Below are positions 50,608-56,740 of a DNA stretch of 56,740 nucleotides, one piece after another. The translations under genes were made by a program, and so were the position numbers. The notes beneath the pieces are model-generated. The model was not told the origin of the DNA and searched no databases. It saw nothing but the letters and a program-made list of their open reading frames with translations. Location: NCBI GenBank assembly GCA_020720045.1, contig DYPH01000016.1:1-56740 (forward strand), given 5' to 3'. Numbering within the stretch: the first letter of the stretch is position 1; each line of letters begins with the position of its first letter. The stretch is from Sorangium cellulosum. Its GTDB lineage: Bacteria > Myxococcota_A > Polyangia > Polyangiales > Polyangiaceae.

Positions 50608-51581
50608 AAAAGACCCAGGAAAAACAGGTAAATCCGGCAGGTTTCGTCCGCGGCGGCGCGGAGATCGTGAAGGCCGAACGGGCCGAGGAGAACGTCGTGA
50701 CGCACCGCTTGAGCATCCCGAAAGCCTGGAAGATGTACGTCGGTGGCGCCTTCGTGCGCTCCGAGTCGGGCCGCTATTTCCAGGTGGTTGGCGCGACGGA
50801 ATCGGCCGACGCAACGACGACGAACATCCCGCTCGCCTCCCGGAAAGACTTCCGCGACGCGATGGGCGTGGCCCAGGCAGCCCAGCCGAAGTGGGCGGCT
50901 CGAACCGCTTACAATCGCGGGCAAATTCTCTACCGGCTCGCCGAGATCCTCGAAGCCCGCAGCGAAGAATTTGTCCGCAGCCTCGTCCGAGGCGGCGCCA
51001 CCGAAGCGGAAGCGGCCCTCGAGGTCGCGGCAGCGATCGATCGTTCTGTGTACTATGCAGGATTTGCCGACAAGCTCGGCGCCCTCCTTGCGAGTTCGAA
51101 CCCGGTCGCCGGCCCCCACTTCGCCTTCACCGTGCCGGAGCCGATCGGCGTCTTTGCCGTGCTCGCGCCGCAGAAATTGCCGCTCCTCGGCCTTGTGACC
51201 ACGATCCTTCCCCTCGTCTGCGCCGGGAACACCGTCGTCGCCATCGGCAGCGATCTCGACCCGCGCACCGTCATCACCTTCTGCGAGGCGCTCGCGACGA
51301 GCGATTTCCCGGGCGGCGTGATCAACGTGCTCACCGGGCGCGCGAAAGAGCTCGCCCCTTGGTTCGTCAAGCACCGCGAAGTCCGCGCGATTGAAGCCTA
51401 TTCGGACGACGCAGCGCTCCTCACCGAGCTGGAACGCGGCTCCGCCGACGCCGTCCGCCGCACGAAGACCCACCACGCTGTTGCGCGCGAATGGTTCTTC
51501 GACGACCGCCGTGGCCAGGGCCTCGGCTTCCTGGAGCGCGCCGTCGAACACAAGTCGATTTGGCATCCGGTCGGCCTCTGA
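50604..51581 (+). CDS. Truncated aldehyde-dehydrogenase-like protein without catalytic residues
   Basis: The 325-residue protein resembles the N-terminal two-thirds of aldehyde dehydrogenases: KAWKMYVGGAFVRSESGRYF, YAGFADKLGALLAS and EPIGVFAVLAPQKLPLLGLV. It lacks the LELGG Glu and the GQxC Cys and ends with KSIWHPVGL. It starts at ATG 50604, overlapping the active dehydrogenase stop as ATGA. A second, catalytically dead ALDH module also occurs in ALDH16-type enzymes; here the pair appears as two adjacent genes behind deoC. It is probably a structural partner of the first dehydrogenase rather than a broken gene. Confidence 0.8.
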   Translation: MKKTQEKQVNPAGFVRGGAEIVKAERAEENVVTHRLSIPKAWKMYVGGAFVRSESGRYFQVVGATESADATTTNIPLASRKDFRDAMGVAQAAQPKWAARTAYNRGQILYRLAEILEARSEEFVRSLVRGGATEAEAALEVAAAIDRSVYYAGFADKLGALLASSNPVAGPHFAFTVPEPIGVFAVLAPQKLPLLGLVTTILPLVCAGNTVVAIGSDLDPRTVITFCEALATSDFPGGVINVLTGRAKELAPWFVKHREVRAIEAYSDDAALLTELERGSADAVRRTKTHHAVAREWFFDDRRGQGLGFLERAVEHKSIWHPVGL

Positions 51582-51621
51582 ATTTTTCTTCCCTTCGAAG
51601 CCCCCCACGTCAGGAATCCCC

Positions 51622-52089
51622 CTGAAACGCTTCTCGGTTCTCGTTGCGCTGGCCCTAGTTACCGCTGCCGTCAACGGCTGCGGCAAGTCGAAGGTCGAAC
51701 AGTGCAACGCCCTCGTCGACGCCGCCAACAAAGGCCAAGACGCCGTCGCAAAAATCGACTTTGAAAAAGAGGCAACGGTCAAGGCGGCTATCGACGGCCT
51801 CGAAGCGAGCAACAAGGCGGTCAGCGAAGTGAAGCTCAGCGACGAAAAGCTGATTGAACTTCAAAAGGCCTACGTGAAGGCGCACACCGACGCCGCCGCA
51901 AAGTTTAAAGAATTCGGCGAAATCGGGAAGAAGGGGGCCGCGCTTGAAAAGGACAAAGAGCCCGATCCCGCGAAGCTTGCCGCCTTCGCGAAGGACCTCG
52001 AGAAGATGAACAAAGACAGCGACGTCATGGCGAAGGCCTCCGAAAAGGTCGTCGATGATTTGAACCTGTACTGCAGCGGTTCGAAGTAG
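51622..52089 (+). CDS. Small helical lipoprotein
   Basis: The 155-residue protein has a lipoprotein signal (VLVALALVTAAVNGC) and a Lys/Glu/Ala-rich coiled-coil-like body (KAAIDGLEASNKAVSEVKLS; KAYVKAHTDAAAKFKEF). The only start near the signal is CTG 51622, with AGGA 7 nt upstream; no ATG, GTG or TTG lies between the previous stop and the signal in this frame. A rare CTG start is therefore proposed. It lies 40 bp after the ALDH-like gene and is followed by a hairpin. Such proteins occur in many delta-proteobacterial envelopes; function is unknown. Confidence 0.75.
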   Translation: MKRFSVLVALALVTAAVNGCGKSKVEQCNALVDAANKGQDAVAKIDFEKEATVKAAIDGLEASNKAVSEVKLSDEKLIELQKAYVKAHTDAAAKFKEFGEIGKKGAALEKDKEPDPAKLAAFAKDLEKMNKDSDVMAKASEKVVDDLNLYCSGSK

Positions 52090-52110
52090 GTATTTCTCGC
52101 CGACGACGGG

Positions 52111-52134
52111 CGGGGCGGGGGAGACCTCGCCCCG
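52111..52134 (+). terminator. Hairpin after the small lipoprotein gene
   Basis: Arms CGGGGCG (52111-52117) and CGCCCCG (52128-52134) enclose a 10-base loop, 22 bp past the stop at 52089. No strong T-run follows. Confidence 0.5.
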
Positions 52135-52154
52135 TCTTCGCGTTTGTGAGAGGC

Positions 52155-52184
52155 GTTCTCCGATCCGGCTCGCCGGGCGGAGAC
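52155..52184 (+). repeat. Intergenic copy of the dispersed palindromic repeat
   Basis: This 30-bp copy is the exact reverse complement of the copy at 43688-43717, showing that the element is conserved outside a coding context. The 360-bp gap 52090-52449 holds nothing else recognised. Confidence 0.95.
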
Positions 52185-52449
52185 AAACGCATGTTCGCGC
52201 CCCGACGGCCCGCACGGTGGTCGCTTGCCGTCTCATCGACCGAGAGGATGGATTTTGCTGCCCCATTCGGTGCGGGCATCAAATCGGTCTCTTCGGCAAT
52301 TCGGCGATCGCTTCGCTGGCGGGCCCGTGGCAACGTCTTCGGTCAACGTTTCTCTGGATGTGCGGTTCGACCACTTGGGTCCACGAACGGAGCAACGTAG
52401 GATCACCCCCACGGTCCGCCTCAGCCGCCCCCTTCGGCAGGAGTCTCCG

Positions 52450-54495
52450 ATGACGAAACGCTGTTCCAAGCCCCGAATTCGCCGCGATTTTCTTGCCGGT
52501 CGAGGCACACTGCTCGCGCTGTCCGCCTTCGGCCTTGCTTCGTTCGCGCTGGCCGCCCCCGGCTGTAGCGACGAAAATTTAGGAACGGCGGTCGACGCGT
52601 CCGTCCCGGTGCAGCCTGTAGACAGCGGCCCTGCCGACACGGGAGCCGATGTCGCCCTCGCGCCGTCGGCCACCGATCGTATCAAGAACGGCGACGAAAC
52701 CGACGTCGACTGCGGCGGAACGGCCGCGCCGAAGTGTGTCGTCGGGCAAGCCTGTGCCGATTTTGCCGATTGCGCGACCGACTCCTGCATTGACGAGGTT
52801 TGCCGGAGTGCGTCGACTTCCGACTCGCGGAAAAACGGCACGGAGACCGACGTCGACTGTGGTGGCAACGCCGCCCCGAAGTGCAGCATGGGGCGGGCTT
52901 GTGCGGCCGATGCCGACTGCCGCTCTCGCAATTGCGACCGCGGGGTCTGCTCTCCGGGCGCTGCAAACGGGAAGCGCGACGGCGACGAAACCGATGTCGA
53001 CTGCGGCGGCGTCGGAGCCGACGCGTGTGCGGTCGGCAAAGGGTGCGCCGTCGACGGCGATTGCGTGAGTGCCTCCTGCAATATCGTCGCGTGCGTCGAG
53101 GCGACCCACGACGACGGGCGGAAAAATGGCGACGAAACCGGCGTCGACTGCGGCGGACCGACGGCCCCGGCCTGCGGCGTCGGCCAGTCCTGCGCGGTGG
53201 CAACCGACTGCGCGAGCGTAAATTGCACCGCAAAAACCTGTGTTTCTGCATCGGCCAACAATGGCGTCAAGGACGGCGACGAGACCGACGTCGACTGCGG
53301 CGGCACGAGCGGGAGGACCTGCGGCGACACACGAATCTGCGTGAAAGATGCAGATTGCACCAGTCTCGTCTGCAAGCCGACGGGCCCCCAGCAGACGCTC
53401 CGCTGCGCGGCACCGACGAACTCGGACGGTCGAAAGAACGGCACAGAAACCGATATTGATTGCGGCGGGCAATCGGGCAAGAAATGCCCGACCACGAAGG
53501 CCTGCGTCGTCAACAGCGATTGCGTCAGCGATGGGTGCGGCTACGACGGAACCTGCAAAGAGGCATCCTCGTGCACGCGGCACTTCGGCGGAGATACCTG
53601 CGGTTCGGGCGAGCCCGGCGATCCGAACGCGCGCCACGAGAGCTGTTGCGCCGAGGTGAGTATCGCCCGGCCGGCGACCGCGGGAGGCGCCTACAAACTC
53701 GATAAGTATCAGGTGACTGCGGGCCGAATGCGCGCCGCCCTGGAACGTACAAACGGCAATCTACGAGCCTGGGTGCAGGCAAACCGGCCAGCCTGGTTTT
53801 CCGCCGATAACGACGCCTACCTGCCGACGAACTGGAACGAAGCGTATGTGCTTCTCGGCTCTTCGCAAGTCCTTGGCACAAGCGATGGGCGCGGCTGTTT
53901 CCGAAACTTTGGAGGCGGGTCGACCTTCTGGAAGCCGAAGGCTGGCGAGGACCTCAATGGAGATATCGTCTCAATCCACAGCCAGGATGAGCTCGACCCG
54001 AAGGTACTCAATTGCGTCTACCCGGCGATGCTCGCGGCGGTGTGCGCCATGGATGGCAAGCGCCTGCCGACCTCCGCGGAGCTTTTCTACGCCTGGAGTG
54101 GAGGGGACACCGCCCGGAAGTGGCCCTGGGGGAACGTCGGCAACCCGCCGACGACCCGCAATGACTGGGGGAACATCTACGCCACCCACCAGTATAACTA
54201 TAAGATCCCCAATCGGAATTCGCCGACGAACGAAGACACCGCTTTCATCCCGTCGCCCGGTCGGCGCCCGTCAGGAAACGGACCTTTTGGCCATTCTGAC
54301 CTCGTCGGTACCCTCTTTGATTACGTGATGTCTGGGAGCTACATCTCGCAAAGTGGTAGCTTTGAAATGCACGTTCCGACGGGCCAGGCAGGCGGCGGGT
54401 TCGTGACCAAAGAAGGGGCGACCCACCCGGGCGCTCTCAAGCTCACCACCACGCGCCGCTACCATGCCTTTGGCGGGCGCTGCGCCCGCAACTAA
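52450..54495 (+). CDS. Cys-rich repeat lipoprotein with FGE/SUMF1-like domain (paralogue 2)
   Basis: The 681-residue protein starts at ATG 52450, with AGGAG 7 nt upstream, and has a lipoprotein signal (GLASFALAAPGC). Residues about 75-400 hold seven DGxETDVDCGG-type repeats, each followed by C-x-x-G-x-x-C-x-x-x-x-DC. Residues about 416-681 are the FGE-like domain: YKLDKYQVTAGRMRAAL, YPAMLAAVCAMDGKRLPTSA, WPWGNVGNPPTTRNDWGN and the end YHAFGGRCARN. The domain is closer to the protein at 54817 than to that at 1102. It is likely an outer-membrane lipoprotein; whether the FGE-like fold has activity is unclear. Confidence 0.92.
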   Translation: MTKRCSKPRIRRDFLAGRGTLLALSAFGLASFALAAPGCSDENLGTAVDASVPVQPVDSGPADTGADVALAPSATDRIKNGDETDVDCGGTAAPKCVVGQACADFADCATDSCIDEVCRSASTSDSRKNGTETDVDCGGNAAPKCSMGRACAADADCRSRNCDRGVCSPGAANGKRDGDETDVDCGGVGADACAVGKGCAVDGDCVSASCNIVACVEATHDDGRKNGDETGVDCGGPTAPACGVGQSCAVATDCASVNCTAKTCVSASANNGVKDGDETDVDCGGTSGRTCGDTRICVKDADCTSLVCKPTGPQQTLRCAAPTNSDGRKNGTETDIDCGGQSGKKCPTTKACVVNSDCVSDGCGYDGTCKEASSCTRHFGGDTCGSGEPGDPNARHESCCAEVSIARPATAGGAYKLDKYQVTAGRMRAALERTNGNLRAWVQANRPAWFSADNDAYLPTNWNEAYVLLGSSQVLGTSDGRGCFRNFGGGSTFWKPKAGEDLNGDIVSIHSQDELDPKVLNCVYPAMLAAVCAMDGKRLPTSAELFYAWSGGDTARKWPWGNVGNPPTTRNDWGNIYATHQYNYKIPNRNSPTNEDTAFIPSPGRRPSGNGPFGHSDLVGTLFDYVMSGSYISQSGSFEMHVPTGQAGGGFVTKEGATHPGALKLTTTRRYHAFGGRCARN

Positions 54496-54816
54496 CCACC
54501 GGCGCGAGCGGGCGCGAAACGCGCAATCTTGCGTTCGCGAAAATGCGTGAATGAGACGTGCTCCGGGCGCCACGCCGTGCGACCTTCGGCTGCTCTTTGC
54601 TTCGCGCCGTCCCCCGGCGTCTCGGTAAGACAAACCAGCCAGCCTCACGCCGTGCGCCTGCCCCCCGCAGGCTCACCTGTCCCTAAAGTCACGGGCGATT
54701 GTTCGTCGGTGAGTGCGGGGACGTCCTCGTGTTTTCTTCGCACGGGCTGAACGTGTTTCTGGCCTTACTCGCGCCGCGCGTCCCACCCCCGACCACGCGG
54801 TTGCGCGAGGTCCCCC
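54496..54816. other. Gap between the two tandem Cys-rich lipoprotein genes
   Basis: This 321-bp stretch has no supportable gene. It is less repetitive than other gaps and may hold the promoter of the next lipoprotein gene; I could not identify one with confidence. Confidence 0.5.
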
Positions 54817-56740
54817 ATGCGGACGTCCGCAGTTCTACGCCCCGCAACCGTTGGAATGGTTGGGATTTTGCTTGCCTGCTCCGGCGGTTGCTCGCCGGCA
54901 CCCTCGGCCGGTTCCGGCGATGCGCCGGTACCTTTGCCGAGCCCCTCCACGCCGTCCGGCGGGCGTGCGCTGCCGACTCCGGGCGGGATTCCTGAAAAGA
55001 AAAAGAGCGTCGGGGAGCCGTGTTCCGCCGGTTCCGACTGCTCGTCGGGCTCTTGCATCACGGGTGTTTGTCGAAGCGCCTCTTCGTCGGATGGGCGAAA
55101 GAACGGCGACGAAACCGATGTGGATTGCGGGGGTTCGGTAGCCACCGCGTGCGCCCTTGGACGCGCCTGTTCGCTTGATGACGACTGCCGCACGCGCAAC
55201 TGCCGCGATGGCGTCTGCCAAGGGGGGGACCCAGCCAACGGCAAGCGCGACGGGGACGAGAGCGACGTCGATTGTGGCGGGGTTGCCGCTCGGGGGGTGC
55301 GCGGTCGGTGGCGCTTGCGTGCTCGACGGCGATTGCGCGAGCGCCGCGTGCGTGAGCGGGCTGTGCGCCGCTGAACGCGCCGACGATGGGCGTCGCAATG
55401 GCGATGAGACCGACGTCGACTGCGGCGGGCTTAGCGCGCCGGCTTGCGTTCCCGGCCGAAATTGCTTGATTTCCAGCGACTGCGGGGGCGGCGCTTGCTT
55501 GGCAGGAACGTGCGCCGCCGCGTCCGCCTCGGATGGCCTCCGCAATGGCGATGAAACCGACGTCGACTGCGGCGGAGCTTCTGGCCGCGATTGCGACGAC
55601 GGCCGGACGTGCGACAAGGATGCAGACTGCACCAGTGACGCCTGTGAAGGGGCGGTGTGCGTCGTCCCCTCCGCCGATGACGGTCGAAAGAACGGCGACG
55701 AGACTGATGTCGACTGTGGCGGACAGTCTGGGAAATTGTGTTTAATTTCCTACCGTTGCATCGTTGATGCCGATTGCCGGAGCGCCGCTTGTGGCGCCGA
55801 CGGCCGATGCAAGGATCGGGTCACCTGTACGGAATATCTCGGCGGCGAGACCTGGGGCGCGGGCGACATCGGCGACCCGAACGCGACCCACGAGAGCTGT
55901 TGCACAGAGGTCCCCGTTGTCCGTGCCGGGCCAGGCGGGAACTACCGGCTCGACAAATATCAAATCACCGCCGGGCGCATGCGGACGGCCCTCAAACGCA
56001 CCAACGGCGATCTCCGCGGCTGGGTGCAGGCCCACCGCCCCGCCTGGTTTGGACCAGAAAACGACGTGTATTTGCCGAGTAACTGGGAGGAGGCCCACTG
56101 GCTTCTCGGTGCATCCCAGCTCCTTGGTGCGGCAGATGGGACCGGCTGTTTTCGCGCCTACGGCGGCGGTTCGACTTTTTGGAAACCGCAAGAAGCCGAG
56201 GCCGTGAATGGGGATATTCTCTCGATTCATAGCCGCGACGAACTCGATCCAAAAGTGCTGAACTGTGCGTATCCAGCGATGCTCGCCGCCGTCTGCGCGA
56301 TGGACGGAAAGCGCCTTCCGACGGCCCCAGAATTGTTGTTTGCCTGGAGCGGTGGCGATGCGACCCGCCCGTGGCCCTGGGGCGCCGTCGGTTCGCCGCC
56401 GACTTCGCGCAACGACTGGGGCAATCCTTACGCGGTGCATCAGTACAACTACAAGAATCCGAATCGGAATTCGCCGACGAATGAAGACACCGCCTTCCTG
56501 CCTCCGCCCGGCCGCAAGCCTGCCGGCTATGGCCCCTTCGGCCACGCCGATCTCGTAGGTGCGCTCTTCGACGTCGCCGTAAATGGCGTGATTATCTATG
56601 CAAGCGGAAGCTACGAAATGCACCTGCCTCAATCGCAACTTCAGGCCGGCACCTTCCGAACCGCCGAGGTTGCGACCTACCCGGCGAGCATCAAGCTCGT
56701 GCCTTCGCGCCGCTACCATGCGTTTGGGAGCCGCTGCGCG
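54817..56740 (+). CDS. Cys-rich repeat lipoprotein with FGE/SUMF1-like domain (paralogue 3), frameshifted, 3' end cut by the window
   Basis: ATG 54817 opens a lipoprotein signal (GMVGILLACSGGC) and a Pro-rich linker. Two Cys-rich repeats are then read until 55290. Removing one G from the G6 run at 55292-55297 restores GGVAARGCAVGGACVLDGDC, which aligns with GGVGADACAVGKGCAVDGDC of paralogue 2. The restored frame runs with four more repeats and the FGE-like domain (RLDKYQITAGRMRTALKRTN; MLAAVCAMDGKRLPTAPELL) to HAFGSRCA at the window edge, one or two residues before the expected end. As read, the first frame stops at 55372-55374 after 185 residues. Confidence 0.85.

Noticed and set aside
1-56740. 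tRNA, rRNA, integrase, transposase or phage genes
   Set aside because: None was recognised by reading the sequence and translated frames; a covariance-model search would be needed to exclude small RNA genes.

Overview
The window looks like a chromosomal segment of a high-GC myxobacterium (Myxococcota, probably Polyangia). This is inferred from the many lipoproteins, the Cys-rich DGDETDVDCGG repeat proteins, a PknB-type Ser/Thr kinase, a Roadblock/LC7 (MglB-like) protein, sigma-54-activator relatives and a hybrid histidine kinase. No tRNA, rRNA, phage gene, transposase or CRISPR array was recognised.

Layout. 0-5.5 kb: a degenerate sigma-54-activator-like regulator, a Cys-rich lipoprotein with an FGE/SUMF1-like C-terminus, a LysR regulator and a frameshifted gene of unknown function. 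5.5-13.5 kb (minus strand): a tightly coupled four-gene operon. It encodes a bEBP-like regulator without the GAFTGA loop, a membrane-anchored beta-rich protein, a membrane-anchored GH5-like protein and a TPR protein ending in an outer-membrane barrel. This resembles the hydrolase plus TPR-porin part of polysaccharide export systems. 13.8-22.6 kb (minus strand): a Kelch/IPT lipoprotein, a Roadblock protein, an unexplained palindrome-rich region, a hybrid histidine kinase, and a Ser/Thr kinase whose linker is made of six tandem copies of a dispersed palindromic repeat. 22.7-28.8 kb (plus strand): a DUF4856-like/imelysin/HTTM/TonB-receptor operon, probably for iron uptake. 28.8-34.5 kb: a Lon-like protease with degenerate ATPase motifs, two lipoproteins and an amidase. 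34.7-38.5 kb: a GST, a TetR/DUF4188 pair sharing an operator motif, a lipoprotein and an alpha-CTD-like protein. 38.5-45.3 kb: a small beta protein, a second Kelch lipoprotein, an OafA-type acyltransferase, a phased repeat array, and a catalase fragment abutting an HD-domain fragment. 45.3-52.1 kb: a methyltransferase/Mur ligase/lipoprotein cluster diverging from deoC and two aldehyde dehydrogenases. 52.4 kb to the end: two more Cys-rich/FGE-like lipoproteins.

Two themes run through the window. First, a palindromic element of about 33 bp (outer arms TCTCCG/CGGAGA, inner arms CCGGCG/CGCCGG) occurs in and between genes on both strands. Second, at least six genes carry an apparent single-base frameshift, often in a G or C run. 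This suggests assembly error unless the reads show otherwise. Many adjacent genes overlap by four bases (ATGA, GTGA or TTGA), which I used to choose starts.
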